DNA of 64,000 nt from UBA8949 sp942493365 (GTDB lineage: Bacteria > Bacillota > Clostridia > Saccharofermentanales > UBA5734): positions 1,798,001-1,862,000 of the forward strand of contig OW818697.1 in assembly GCA_942493365.1 (NCBI GenBank), given 5' to 3'. Below are positions 43,368 through 52,029 of this stretch, piece after piece. How positions within the stretch are numbered: the first letter of the stretch is position 1; each line of letters begins with the position of its first letter. The translations under genes were made by a program, and so were the position numbers. The notes beneath the pieces were generated by a model. The model worked only from the letters and a program-made list of their open reading frames with translations, did no database searches and was not told the origin of the DNA.

Positions 43368-43390
43368 ACCCGGGCGTCCGTGCCCTGGGT
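43368..43390 (-). promoter_or_regulatory. Candidate CsrA-binding hairpin in the flagellin leader
   Basis: On the minus strand: ACCC, bulged A, GGGC, loop ACGGAC, GCCC, GGGT. This gives two perfect 4-bp stem halves with one bulged base and a hexaloop that presents a GGA core, the preferred CsrA target. It lies 26 bases before the flagellin start and just upstream of the SD, which has GGA cores too. csrA and fliW are the genes immediately upstream. Confidence 0.72.
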
Positions 43391-43456
43391 TAAGGTTTCA
43401 CGCAGCTTGCTGGTATCAGGCGCCCTCAACCAGATTTAACTGCAATTGCCTTCATC

Positions 43457-43488
43457 ATTATAATACGAATGATCCCACTGTTTCTTTA
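43457..43488 (-). promoter_or_regulatory. Candidate flagellin promoter region
   Basis: A perfect TATAAT (43457-43462) lies about 115 bases before the start codon, with an A-rich tract (AAAAAAAG at 43492-43499) upstream. A TAAA (43485-43488) at the sigma-28 distance is followed by TTCGTATT, which matches the sigma-28 -10 poorly. The -35 for sigma-A is also weak. A promoter is expected here because flagellin has its own leader and terminator; which sigma factor reads it is unresolved. Confidence 0.35.
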
Positions 43489-43519
43489 ATCTTTTTTTAC
43501 AATTTGCTGAAGTTTTAAG

Positions 43520-43771
43520 TCATTTTGAAGTGTCGGAACTGCCTTCTTCCGTAACGGGATCGATGATCGACTGCATAAAGCTCAAATTGGCTCTGATGGC
43601 CTCACGATTGACATCTCTGACCTCAGCCAAGAGCTCGGCTCTGAGGATTTTGGTGGCCTGCGGTGCGTCAATTCCGATCTTGACGCGATCGCCGTCGATT
43701 TCGAGGATGGTGATTTTGATATCATCCCCCAGCATGATGGCCTCATTATTCCGTCGCGTCAGCACCAGCAT
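43520..43771 (-). CDS. csrA: Carbon storage regulator, flagellin translational repressor
   Basis: 83 residues. MLVLTRRNNEAIMLGDDIKI and RVKIGIDAP are the CsrA hallmarks; the C-terminal tail is longer than in E. coli (FMQSIIDPVTEEGSS). Reading can extend upstream to 43846, but the family start is the Met at 43771, inside the end of fliW (26-base overlap). In Bacillus the CsrA dimer represses hag mRNA and is released by FliW; here it is encoded directly before the flagellin gene, whose leader carries a matching hairpin. Confidence 0.95.
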   Translation of the reverse strand: MLVLTRRNNEAIMLGDDIKITILEIDGDRVKIGIDAPQATKILRAELLAEVRDVNREAIRANLSFMQSIIDPVTEEGSSDTSK

Positions 43772-44222
43772 CCTGGGCACCTCCCTGCATATACTTCGAG
43801 ACCAGATCAAAGATCGGCTGGCGGATCTGGTATTCGCCGCCTTCAATCAAAACCTGACGACCGACGTTGGCCGCAATATTGATCAGTATGGGTGCCGCGA
43901 GATTGGCAGTCATCCGCGTCACTTCCGGCGGGATGACCGAAACGGCCAGCACCAGCAGGTCTTCTTCATTTTCCAGCCCCAAATCAGCAAAGACCGCATC
44001 ATCGACAACCGGCGAATAATCCTTCAGGATGTCAAAAGGGCTGATCAGCGGCAATGAGATATCTTCATCAATCGCCTGCAACCAGAAGAAGGGTTTGGTC
44101 TGGTCCAAAATGACCACAATGAATCGGGTGAGTTCCTCAAAGCCGGGGATGCCATCGGCGAAAGTGATGATCTTGTCCTCGTCGATTTCCAAAGTCCCGA
44201 AGGTTGATGTTTTGATCTGCAT
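43746..44222 (-). CDS. fliW: Flagellar assembly factor, CsrA antagonist
   Basis: About 158 residues. The conserved FADGIPGFEELTRFIVV and FFWLQAIDEDISLPLI blocks are those of FliW. It binds either CsrA or flagellin, so that secretion of flagellin frees FliW to relieve repression. The in-frame Met at 44270 is less likely than the ATG at 44222, which has AGGAG eight bases before it. It precedes csrA with a 26-base overlap, which keeps both in step. Confidence 0.95.
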   Translation of the reverse strand: MQIKTSTFGTLEIDEDKIITFADGIPGFEELTRFIVVILDQTKPFFWLQAIDEDISLPLISPFDILKDYSPVVDDAVFADLGLENEEDLLVLAVSVIPPEVTRMTANLAAPILINIAANVGRQVLIEGGEYQIRQPIFDLVSKYMQGGAQDAGADATE

Positions 44223-44276
44223 CTTGCACGCTCCTATGTTTATGATAAGGCTATCTGGCTTGATCAGCAAGCCTGC

Positions 44277-45209
44277 TTAACGAAGAAATTCAGTCAGATT
44301 GGGCAGAATGACCCTAGATCCGATCGAGAGGGCTGCTTCATAGACGGTTTCGGCCAGTTTTAGCTTGGTGATGATCTCGGCCGTATCGATATCCTCGATT
44401 GAGGACTGAAGCGTTTCATAGTTGAATTGATTCTGGGCATAACGATTGCTGAGCAGCTCCAGCCGATTGGCACGGCCTCCGATGTTGGCAACCTGGGTCA
44501 GAACATCATCCTGCTTGTTCTTCATTTTCTCAGCATAAACCGCAATATCAGCGGCTGAACCGTTGTTGTCCAGCAAGTTGGTCAACCCATTGAGAATATT
44601 GATCAGGTTGTCGTTGCCAGAGCCCATAATATCCACGCCGTTCATCCCGACATTGAGCCTGACGTTGCTGCCGATTTCATACTCGGTCGTTTGACTTTGC
44701 AGGGCAGCAATGTCGGCCGGCGTCGCCGTCGTCAGATCAAAGCCCTGATATAGAACGTCATTGCCTGAGATCTTAAAGGGTGCGGTCATGGCATTGTAGC
44801 CGCCAAAGATGTATTTGTCACCCAATTTGGAATTGCCAAGCTCGACAACATACTCTTTCAATTGTTTGATTTCCGCGCTGATATCTTTTTTTTGCGTTGC
44901 CGTCAGGGTTCCGCCCGCAGCCTGCAGCGCCAGCTCGTAGACCGATGCGGTCACTTCGCTGAGATCCATCAGCGACGTTTCGCTCTGGGTCAGCCAGGAT
45001 TGGGCATCATTGATGTTGTGGCTGTACTGGCTCAGGCTCTCCAGGCTGGCGCGGACCGACAGGCTGCTGATGATGGCAACCGGGTCGTCCGACGGCCGAT
45101 TGATCCGTTTGTTGCTGGAAAGCTGTTCCTGATATTTCGCGATTTGCGTCAGGTTGTGGTTCAGCCCGGTCAGGTATGAGCTGGACAGCATTGTTTCGGT
45201 GAGTCTCAT
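44277..45209 (-). CDS. flgL: Flagellar hook-filament junction protein
   Basis: 310 residues. The flagellin-like N-terminus MRLTETMLSSSYLTGLNHNL, NKRINRPSDDPVAII and C-terminal helices (ANRLELLSNRYAQNQFNYET) are typical. It forms the second junction zone between hook and filament. It follows flgK by 27 bases; GGAGG lies before the start. Confidence 0.94.
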   Translation of the reverse strand: MRLTETMLSSSYLTGLNHNLTQIAKYQEQLSSNKRINRPSDDPVAIISSLSVRASLESLSQYSHNINDAQSWLTQSETSLMDLSEVTASVYELALQAAGGTLTATQKKDISAEIKQLKEYVVELGNSKLGDKYIFGGYNAMTAPFKISGNDVLYQGFDLTTATPADIAALQSQTTEYEIGSNVRLNVGMNGVDIMGSGNDNLINILNGLTNLLDNNGSAADIAVYAEKMKNKQDDVLTQVANIGGRANRLELLSNRYAQNQFNYETLQSSIEDIDTAEIITKLKLAETVYEAALSIGSRVILPNLTEFLR

Positions 45210-45236
45210 GGTTTTCCCCTCCTGGCTGGTCTGGAA

Positions 45237-46739
45237 TTAACGGCCGACGATGCCGGTTCTGTTGATCAGGACATCGAGCATTTCATCGATGGTCGTGATC
45301 ACGCGCGCGGCGGCGGCGTAACTGTGCTGGAATTTGATCAGATTGGTGGTTTCTTCATCCAGTGAAACGCCCATGATCGAAGCGCGCTGTTTGTCGATGC
45401 TGTCGGTCAGGACGTTCTGATTCTCCGCGCGATTGTTGGCCTGGTTGGCCTCCGCGGCCACCGTACCGATAAACCCGTTGATAAATCCGCTGAAACTGCC
45501 GAGGTCAGGGATTTCTTCACTGCTGAACAAGGCGACCATGGACAGGGCGTTTTTGTTGTTGCCGGTGATGCTATCCGAGGTAACTTGGGCGTCCGAAGCA
45601 GCGATCAGGCTCAAGTTGGTTTCGATCGCTGGATTGACGCGGATCGAAGACGCCGACATGGGTTTGGCCACGCCCAGCGTATCGAGTTCGGTGGTGAAGA
45701 AGGGAATGCCCGTGACCGAGGTGGTTCCGGCGGCCGCGTTAGGCAGCGTCCAGCCGGCTTCATGCACTTCATTAAAGGCGTTGGCCAGCCCGACGGTCAG
45801 GCGATCCAGCTCAAGGCTGAAATAGGGTACACCGACGTTGTCGGCTGTGGCGCCATCCCGCAGATCAAGAGTCGCCTGTAGGCTGCCGCTGTTAATGGAA
45901 ACCGCTGTACTGTTGTCTTCCCAAATGACGCTGCTCAGGGCATCGGTCTCGCCGTTGAGCGGATTATCCACAGTCAGTTCATTGGTCAGATTGCGTACAG
46001 TAATATAATCAACCAGTTTCTGGTCGCCCAGAAAAACTTGCAATTGGCCTTTGGAATCTTCTGCTGTTGTAAAGTCAATCAGCTTGGACAGATCATCGAG
46101 CTGACTGTTACGTTGGTCGCGAAGGTCGTTGGCTTGCTGCCCGCTCAGTTCATATTGGCCGATTTGGCTGTTGAGCGCAGCTATGGACTGGGCGATGGTA
46201 TTGATCTGGCCGGTCATAACCTGAACCGTCTGATCAAGTTCGCCCTGTTTGTCTGACAATTGGGTGGAAAAATGCTGGAGTGTTTCCGCCAGACTGATGG
46301 CATTTTGTAAAACATTGGTGCGGTTTTCGTTGGTGGCCGGGCTCTTGGTCAGTTCCTGAAGACTGCCGGAGAATTGATTGATGGCGGCGCTCAGGCCGGT
46401 GCCGTGCAATTCATCGAACAGCAGTTCAACATAACCAAGCCCTTCCGAGCGAGTCCCCCATGAGCTACCCAGCGAGGTTTCCTTGCGGAACTGGTTATCG
46501 AGAAAGCTGTTGCGAATCTGTTCCACACTGGCAATTCTGGCACCCTGGCCAATCAGCTCAACACTGCTGAGGGCATAGCGCGAAACGGCCGATGCCGGCT
46601 CGACCGATTGGATATTCAAGCGTTGCCGCGAATAACCGATGGTGTTGGCATTGGCAATATTGTGTCCTGTGACTTCAATCGCTTTCTGGCTGACGATCAA
46701 ACCTTTGCGGGCTGTTTCCAGTCCTCCAAAAACGCTCAT
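45237..46739 (-). CDS. flgK: Flagellar hook-filament junction protein
   Basis: 500 residues. MSVFGGLETARKGLIVSQKA with TGHNIANANTIGYSRQRL is the FlgK N-terminus, and ETTNLIKFQHSYAAAARVIT with DEMLDVLINRTG the C-terminal helix. It makes the first junction zone. It lies after flgN (7-base gap). Confidence 0.95.
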   Translation of the reverse strand: MSVFGGLETARKGLIVSQKAIEVTGHNIANANTIGYSRQRLNIQSVEPASAVSRYALSSVELIGQGARIASVEQIRNSFLDNQFRKETSLGSSWGTRSEGLGYVELLFDELHGTGLSAAINQFSGSLQELTKSPATNENRTNVLQNAISLAETLQHFSTQLSDKQGELDQTVQVMTGQINTIAQSIAALNSQIGQYELSGQQANDLRDQRNSQLDDLSKLIDFTTAEDSKGQLQVFLGDQKLVDYITVRNLTNELTVDNPLNGETDALSSVIWEDNSTAVSINSGSLQATLDLRDGATADNVGVPYFSLELDRLTVGLANAFNEVHEAGWTLPNAAAGTTSVTGIPFFTTELDTLGVAKPMSASSIRVNPAIETNLSLIAASDAQVTSDSITGNNKNALSMVALFSSEEIPDLGSFSGFINGFIGTVAAEANQANNRAENQNVLTDSIDKQRASIMGVSLDEETTNLIKFQHSYAAAARVITTIDEMLDVLINRTGIVGR

Positions 46740-46746
46740 AGTATCC

Positions 46747-47244
46747 TCACATCATTTCATCGATCAGATTCAGCGCCTGAATTTTGCGCGTCATCAGATT
46801 GCCATCGGCTTCGTAGGAGACTTCCTGACTGGTTCGGGTCACTTCGTTGATCACGGTCTGCACATACTGAAGATGAATGGTCAGCAGGCGGTTGTTGACT
46901 TGATTGACCTGGCTGATGTCATCCAGCGTGCTGCGAAAACTGGTTTGCAGATTTTCCACCTGAAGCCGGCGAGCGGGGTCGATGTCCGGCCAATTGCTCA
47001 GGGTCAGATCTTCAACGGCAACCGAGCAGCGCTCGGCAACCGCGTCGGCGATCTGCCGGCGAATCTGTTCCAGTTCACCGATGTGAATCAGCAGCAGTTC
47101 TTCGGCCTGGACCACCTGGTCCATTTCGCTGACATTGCCGGTGACAATGGCTTCCTTTTTGCGGATCGCCAAACCCAGCAGATCATCATAGACATCTTTC
47201 TGCTGACGGATCAGCTCCATGAGCCGGTCAAGTTCATCAGTCAT
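46747..47244 (-). CDS. flgN: FlgK/FlgL export chaperone
   Basis: 165 residues, helical. LMELIRQQKDVYDDLLGLAI and KKEAIVTGNVSEMDQVVQAE match the FlgN pattern (a K-x-x-A-I motif after a long helix). It is encoded between flgM and flgK as usual in Bacillota. The start overlaps the flgM stop by 8 bases. Confidence 0.87.
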   Translation of the reverse strand: MTDELDRLMELIRQQKDVYDDLLGLAIRKKEAIVTGNVSEMDQVVQAEELLLIHIGELEQIRRQIADAVAERCSVAVEDLTLSNWPDIDPARRLQVENLQTSFRSTLDDISQVNQVNNRLLTIHLQYVQTVINEVTRTSQEVSYEADGNLMTRKIQALNLIDEMM

Positions 47245-47530
47245 TGGTCTTTCCTCCGCTCAGGCCAGCAGTCATTTTTTCGGCCAGTTTGCTGATGTCG
47301 ACGTGGTAGGTGCCGGAGGCCATCCGGTTCATGACCGCATGAACCTTCGCGTCGGAATAGTCGCTGTCACTGTTGTTGGCAGCCTGGATCAGGCTGGAAT
47401 AGAGCTTGGCCTGCTCCGACAGTTCAACCTTGTCCGAAGTGCTCATGCCGGGTGCTTCGGCTGTCTCGCGATGGACAACTTTCTCGTAGCGGGATATGGC
47501 TGATGCGGAAATTGTTGGATTGATTCTCAT
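47237..47530 (-). CDS. flgM: Anti-sigma-28 factor
   Basis: 97 residues. MRINPTISASAISRYE and, in the C-terminal half, DAKVHAVMNRMASGTYHVDI followed by KLAEKM are the sigma-28-binding part. It holds FliA (49161) off until the hook is complete, when it is exported. GGGGAG before the ATG at 47530 sets this start over 47548. Confidence 0.92.
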   Translation of the reverse strand: MRINPTISASAISRYEKVVHRETAEAPGMSTSDKVELSEQAKLYSSLIQAANNSDSDYSDAKVHAVMNRMASGTYHVDISKLAEKMTAGLSGGKTND

Positions 47531-47566
47531 GGTTATCTCCCCTCTCAAGGTATACTTTCAGGACGC

Positions 47567-48334
47567 TTATCGCCTGATATTGTTTTCAATGGATCTCATT
47601 TCGTCTGCTGTGGTAATCGCTCGGCCCAAAAAGGCGTAAGCACGTTGAGCACTGATCAACTCGGTCATTTCTTCGGCCAGATCGACATTGGAACTTTCGA
47701 TGAACCCCTGCCGAATTTCGGTCGTCGCGGTAACTGCGTCCCCGGAGGCCACGGTTGCTTTGAAGTTCTTGTTGCCTACCGCCTCGAGGCCGTCCGGGTT
47801 GGTAAATTCATAGACGCCGACCGTGGCGATCAGCTGGTCATTGACCCGCAGTCTCCCGGTCGAGTCGACATCGGCGTTGTCCAGCGGCTGCGTTGAGCTG
47901 ATGCGCTGACCGTTGGCATCCAGAACATAGTTGCCGCCGGTGGTGACCAGGTAGTTGCGGCCGTTCTGGTAGGAATTTTCAAAGATGCCGTCACGCGTAT
48001 ACATCGGTGAGCCATCGGATCCTTCTACGGCGTAGAAACCTGTGCCGGAAAGGGCCAGATCCAGATCTCGACCAGTCGACTGCAGCGCGCCGGGGGTGAA
48101 AATTTGGCGGGTGGCTGCGGTCAGGACGCCGTGACCCAGCTGCAGGTTGCCCGTTTGGCCATCAAGCGGCAGCGTCGGATCGAGCATGGCGGTGTAGACC
48201 GCTTCGCTGAAATCCATCCGGTTCTTGCGATAGCCGCTGGTGTTGACATTCGCGATGTTGTTGGCAATCGTGTCGATGTTCTGCTGTTGGGCTTTGAGGC
48301 CTGCCGCTGCGGTGTACATGGATTGATTTGACAT
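47567..48334 (-). CDS. flhP: Flagellar rod protein FlgG family (FlhP-like)
   Basis: 255 residues from the chosen start. MSNQSMYTAAAGLKAQQQNI and TIANNIANVNTSGYRKNRMD is the rod-family N-terminus, with LDLALSGTGFYAVEGSDGSP and, at the C-terminus, ESSNVDLAEEMTELISAQRA. FlhO/FlhP are the FlgF/FlgG equivalents in Bacillus. GGGAGG before 48334 sets the start over 48394. The stop codon overlaps GGCGATAA, a chance match to a sigma-28 -10. Confidence 0.87.
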   Translation of the reverse strand: MSNQSMYTAAAGLKAQQQNIDTIANNIANVNTSGYRKNRMDFSEAVYTAMLDPTLPLDGQTGNLQLGHGVLTAATRQIFTPGALQSTGRDLDLALSGTGFYAVEGSDGSPMYTRDGIFENSYQNGRNYLVTTGGNYVLDANGQRISSTQPLDNADVDSTGRLRVNDQLIATVGVYEFTNPDGLEAVGNKNFKATVASGDAVTATTEIRQGFIESSNVDLAEEMTELISAQRAYAFLGRAITTADEMRSIENNIRR

Positions 48335-48350
48335 ATGTTTGCCCCCTCCC

Positions 48351-49100
48351 TTACAGTTTGCCGATTTCGCTGACGGCGCGGCCCAGTCGTTCATCCATCA
48401 TGCGGATCACGCGTTGGTTGAGTTCGTAATTGCGTTGAATGTTGATCATGTCCACCACCTGGCTGGTCAGATCGACGTTGGATGTTTCCAGAAAACCCTG
48501 GTGGACCTGGGCGTCAGATCCTTCGATCAATTGGGTGTTGTAGTTGGTGTAAAGGTTGCCGCCTTCTTTGCGCAGCCCTTGATTGTCGGCAAAACTGACG
48601 ATTCGGAGCTGATCGTTGCCGTTGGCTGATGTGACGCGGCCATCGCTGCTGACGGTGAAGGACGAGTTTCCGACTTGAATCGGCCCGTTCTGCCCGAGTA
48701 CGGCATAGCCCTCGCTGGTTGTCAATGTGCCGTCGGCGGCAATCGAGAAATTGCCGGCCTTGGTGTAGCGCTCGCCTTGGGCGGTCTGAACGACGAAAAA
48801 TCCATCGCCGGACAGGGCCAGATCGGTGCTCAGGTCACTTGCTTCAAGGGTGCCTGCGCCGAAGGAGGTTCGGATTTCGTCAATATGGATACCGCTGTTG
48901 AGCGGACCCATCATCTTCGATCTGCTGACCACTGACGGGTCATCAAGTCGTTCTACCATCATATCCTGGAAAGAACGGGTCAGCAGGGTGTCCTCTTTGT
49001 AGCCGGTTGTACTGGCGTTGGCCAGGTTGTTTGTCACCACATCCATGCGGTTCTGCTGCGTCTGCATCCCTGTCGCAGCAATGTACAAACCTCTAATCAT
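48351..49100 (-). CDS. flhO: Flagellar rod protein FlgF family (FlhO-like)
   Basis: 249 residues. MIRGLYIAATGMQTQQNRMD and TNNLANASTTGYKEDTLL at the N-terminus, LALSGDGFFVVQTAQGERYT in the middle and ETSNVDLTSQVVDMINIQRN at the C-terminus. It forms a pair with the FlhP-like gene 16 bases downstream and lies 60 bases after fliA. The gap 49101-49160 holds no clear promoter. Confidence 0.87.
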   Translation of the reverse strand: MIRGLYIAATGMQTQQNRMDVVTNNLANASTTGYKEDTLLTRSFQDMMVERLDDPSVVSRSKMMGPLNSGIHIDEIRTSFGAGTLEASDLSTDLALSGDGFFVVQTAQGERYTKAGNFSIAADGTLTTSEGYAVLGQNGPIQVGNSSFTVSSDGRVTSANGNDQLRIVSFADNQGLRKEGGNLYTNYNTQLIEGSDAQVHQGFLETSNVDLTSQVVDMINIQRNYELNQRVIRMMDERLGRAVSEIGKL

Positions 49101-49160
49101 GATGATTCTCCTTCAATAACTTAAAACGGATGTTTCCAGTCAAAACTTTAATCTATTCGC

Positions 49161-49973
49161 TTAGCGGGCACAGCCGGCGGGCAGTCGCATTTGCCGATTC
49201 AGCTTAGCTCGGAGCTTGAGCAGCGACCCGGAATGGATCTGGGAAATGCGGGATTCGGTCAGCCCGACAACGGTGCCAATTTCTTTTAAGGTCAGTTCAT
49301 CAAAGTAGTACAGGTTGAGGATCAGTTGTTCCCGTTCACTGAGCTGGCTGATTTCCTTGGTCAGCAGAAGCTGAATCTCCTTTTTCTCATAAACCCGGTC
49401 AAACTGCGCTTCCGCCGTCAGAGACGAGTCGTCGTCAGGCGAATCGGTCAGCAGATCCTCCAGGTGCAGAATGTTGAGAAAATGAGCGTCACCGAGCACC
49501 TGATTGAGTTCCTCCAGGTCGATGCCCAAGTGATTGGCTACTTCCAGGTCGCTGGCCTGCGAACCCTTGTTTTGGGCCAGCTCGTCGTACGTTGCCTCAA
49601 TCTGTTTGATCCGGGATCGGACATGAACCGGCGCCCAATCCTGTTGCCGCATGTAATCGATGATCTCGCCGCGGACACGAATCTGCGCATAGGTTTCAAA
49701 CTTGGCGCCCTTGGTCGGATCAAATCGGTCGATGGCATTCATCAGGCCAAGCACCCCGCAGCTGATCAGATCTTCATGATCATGGTAGGCGCGGCTGGCC
49801 GGGAAAAGCCGATTGACGACGCGCTTGACCAGTCCGATGTAATTCATCAGCAAGTCGTTGCGATACTCCAAGTCCCGGGTTTGCCACCATTTGCCCCACA
49901 GCCGCTCAATTTCGGCTGATTCGGCAAAGTTGGCCGGTGGATTTGAATTGTTGAAGTTAAAAATATCAGCCAA
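49161..49973 (-). CDS. fliA: RNA polymerase sigma-28 (FliA/SigD)
   Basis: 270 residues. Region 2 is seen in LISCGVLGLMNAIDRFDPTK and FETYAQIRVRGEIIDYMRQQ, region 3 in WAPVHVRSRIKQIEA and region 4 in LTLKEIGTVVGLTESRISQI. It would direct transcription of late flagellar and chemotaxis genes and is controlled by FlgM. The start appears to be TTG at 49973 with GTGAGG seven bases before. It directly follows flhA; in Bacillus, flhF, flhG and che genes stand between. Confidence 0.95.
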   Translation of the reverse strand: MADIFNFNNSNPPANFAESAEIERLWGKWWQTRDLEYRNDLLMNYIGLVKRVVNRLFPASRAYHDHEDLISCGVLGLMNAIDRFDPTKGAKFETYAQIRVRGEIIDYMRQQDWAPVHVRSRIKQIEATYDELAQNKGSQASDLEVANHLGIDLEELNQVLGDAHFLNILHLEDLLTDSPDDDSSLTAEAQFDRVYEKKEIQLLLTKEISQLSEREQLILNLYYFDELTLKEIGTVVGLTESRISQIHSGSLLKLRAKLNRQMRLPAGCAR

Positions 49974-49992
49974 AGCAATGCCTCACTTTCTG

Positions 49993-52029
49993 TCAGTTTA
50001 AGATACTGACCATTCTGTCGGCGTGTATTTCTACATTGGTGTCGATCTCATTGAAGGATAACACGGTCAGATCGGGAATGAGCTGTTCGGACATCCGCTT
50101 GAAGTGCGGCCGGATGGTCGGTGACGTCAGAACGATCGGGTTGGTGCCAACGGCCAGGGTCTGCTCGACAGCGTCCTTGAGGCTGCCCAGGACCTTCTGG
50201 ATCTGTTCGGGGCTGAAAGCGACGAAGGACCCCTGGTCTGATTGACGCAATCGTTCGGCAATCAGCTGTTCGAGATTGGGATCCAGCGTGATGACATGAA
50301 CCTTGTTACCCTGGATATAGCGACGGGTGATCGAGCGGCGCAGCTTCTGGCGTACGTATTCAACCAGCTGATCGGGGTTGCGCGTGGTGCCGGCATAATC
50401 CGACATAGTCTCGACGATGGTACCGATGTCGCGGATGGAGATGGATTCGCGCAGCAGGCCTGCCAAGACCTTTTGCAGGTCGCCCAGCGAAAAAACCTTG
50501 GGAAATATCTCGTCGACCAGGGTCGGCTGGGTGGTGCGCAGGTGGTCGACCAGGCTTTGCACCTGCTGCCGGTCGAGCAGCTCGTAGCCATGGCGTTTGA
50601 GGATTTCCGAGAGATGGGTGGCAATGACCGATGGTGGATCGACAATGGTGTAGCCATGCAGTTCGGCCTTTTCCCGTTCGCTTTTGTTGATCCAGAGGGC
50701 CGGCAGGCCAAAGGACGGATCGACGGTCTCGATGCCCTTAATCGGATGCTTGTCGCTGTCGGTGTGCAGCGCCAGCAGGCAATCGGGCATGACATCGCCG
50801 CGAGCGACTTCTTCGCCGCGAATCTTGATCACGTATTCGTTGGTCTTGTGCAGCACGTTGTCGCGCAGACGGATGCCCGGAATAATCAGGCCCTGGTCGG
50901 CGGCACACTGGCGCCGAATCATCATGATGCGCTCGGACAGTTCGCCGCCCTGCGCGGTATCGGCCATCGAGACCAGCCCATAACCGAATTCCAGTTCGAT
51001 CGGATCAATGCTGAGCAGGCTGATGACACTTTCGGGCTTTTTGCGCGCCGTCGTATCTTCAGCGATAATTTCGGCCTTACTGGAGGCTTCCTTTTTGCGG
51101 CGCAGAATAATGCCCAGGAAGAGCAGGATGCCGGCCAGGATAATGATCGGGAAGGTGGGCAGACCAGGGATCAAGCCGAGCATGAAAACCATGCCGGCGG
51201 CGATGATCATAATGACCGGCTGGGCGGAGAACTGGTCGGTGATGTCGCGGCCCATGTTATTTTCGGAGGCGGCGCGGGTGACGATGATACCGGTCGCGGT
51301 GGAAACCATCAGCGCCGGCAGCTGAGCGACCAAACCTTCACCGACAGTGGCCAGCGTGTATTGTGAGACGACTTCATTGATGTCCATACCGCCGGACAGC
51401 ATGCCGATGGCTATACCGCCGACCATGTTGATGATGGTGACGAGGATGGCAACGATGGCATCGCCCTTGACAAACTTGCTGGCACCGTCCATGGAGCCGT
51501 AGAAATCAGCTTCACGCTGGATCTTCTGACGGCGGTGCTTGGCTTGTTGATCATTGATCAGGCCTGAATTGAGATCGGCGTCAATGGCCATTTGTTTGCC
51601 GGGCATGGCATCCAATGTGAAACGGGCGGCGACTTCAGCGACGCGCTCGGAACCTTTGGTGATAACAATAAACTGAATGATGATAATGATGGCGTAGATG
51701 ATGATACCAACAACAAGGTTGCTGCCGATCACAAAGCTGCCGAAGGTTTTGATGACTGCGCCGGCTTCACCGCCATTGCTCAGGATCAAACGGGTCGAAG
51801 AAATGTTGAGTGCCAGTCGGAACAGGGTCAGCACCAACAGCAAAGATGGAAAAACCGAAAACTCCAGCGCTTCCTTGGTGAAGAGCGACATCATGAGGAC
51901 CATGACCGACAAGCTGATGCTGATAATCAGGAAAAAGTCCAGCAGCACCGGGCTGAGCGGTACGATGATCAGGATGATGATGAGGAATATGCCGCCAGCG
52001 ACCAGAAAGTCGGTAAATTTCATCTTCAT
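49993..52029 (-). CDS. flhA: Flagellar export apparatus protein
   Basis: 678 residues. About eight N-terminal membrane helices, the FHIPEP-type loop AMPGKQMAIDADLNSGLIND, and a large cytoplasmic domain (from about 330) with GYGLVSMADTA and VRQKLRRSITRRYI. It is the export gate's nonameric ring. Reading can extend to 52122, but that is inside flhB; the ATG at 52029 overlaps the flhB stop by one base (TAATG) with GGGAGG in front. Confidence 0.96.
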   Translation of the reverse strand: MKMKFTDFLVAGGIFLIIILIIVPLSPVLLDFFLIISISLSVMVLMMSLFTKEALEFSVFPSLLLVLTLFRLALNISSTRLILSNGGEAGAVIKTFGSFVIGSNLVVGIIIYAIIIIIQFIVITKGSERVAEVAARFTLDAMPGKQMAIDADLNSGLINDQQAKHRRQKIQREADFYGSMDGASKFVKGDAIVAILVTIINMVGGIAIGMLSGGMDINEVVSQYTLATVGEGLVAQLPALMVSTATGIIVTRAASENNMGRDITDQFSAQPVIMIIAAGMVFMLGLIPGLPTFPIIILAGILLFLGIILRRKKEASSKAEIIAEDTTARKKPESVISLLSIDPIELEFGYGLVSMADTAQGGELSERIMMIRRQCAADQGLIIPGIRLRDNVLHKTNEYVIKIRGEEVARGDVMPDCLLALHTDSDKHPIKGIETVDPSFGLPALWINKSEREKAELHGYTIVDPPSVIATHLSEILKRHGYELLDRQQVQSLVDHLRTTQPTLVDEIFPKVFSLGDLQKVLAGLLRESISIRDIGTIVETMSDYAGTTRNPDQLVEYVRQKLRRSITRRYIQGNKVHVITLDPNLEQLIAERLRQSDQGSFVAFSPEQIQKVLGSLKDAVEQTLAVGTNPIVLTSPTIRPHFKRMSEQLIPDLTVLSFNEIDTNVEIHADRMVSILN

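Noticed and set aside
43457..43488. A clear sigma-28 promoter for flagellin.
   Set aside because: TAAA is present at the right distance, but the -10 (TTCGTATT) matches only 3 of 8. I keep only a low-confidence promoter region with a TATAAT.
47567..47574. GGCGATAA on the minus strand, 7 of 8 to the sigma-28 -10, just before flgM.
   Set aside because: It overlaps the stop codon of the flhP gene and has no TAAA at 14 to 16 bases upstream; probably chance.
50242..51366. A 374-codon open frame on the plus strand inside flhA (and similar ones at 30884-31492 and 52104-53021).
   Set aside because: They are antisense to clearly conserved genes; their proteins are low-complexity, His/Asp/Gln-rich and match no family, as expected for frame shadows in GC-rich genes.
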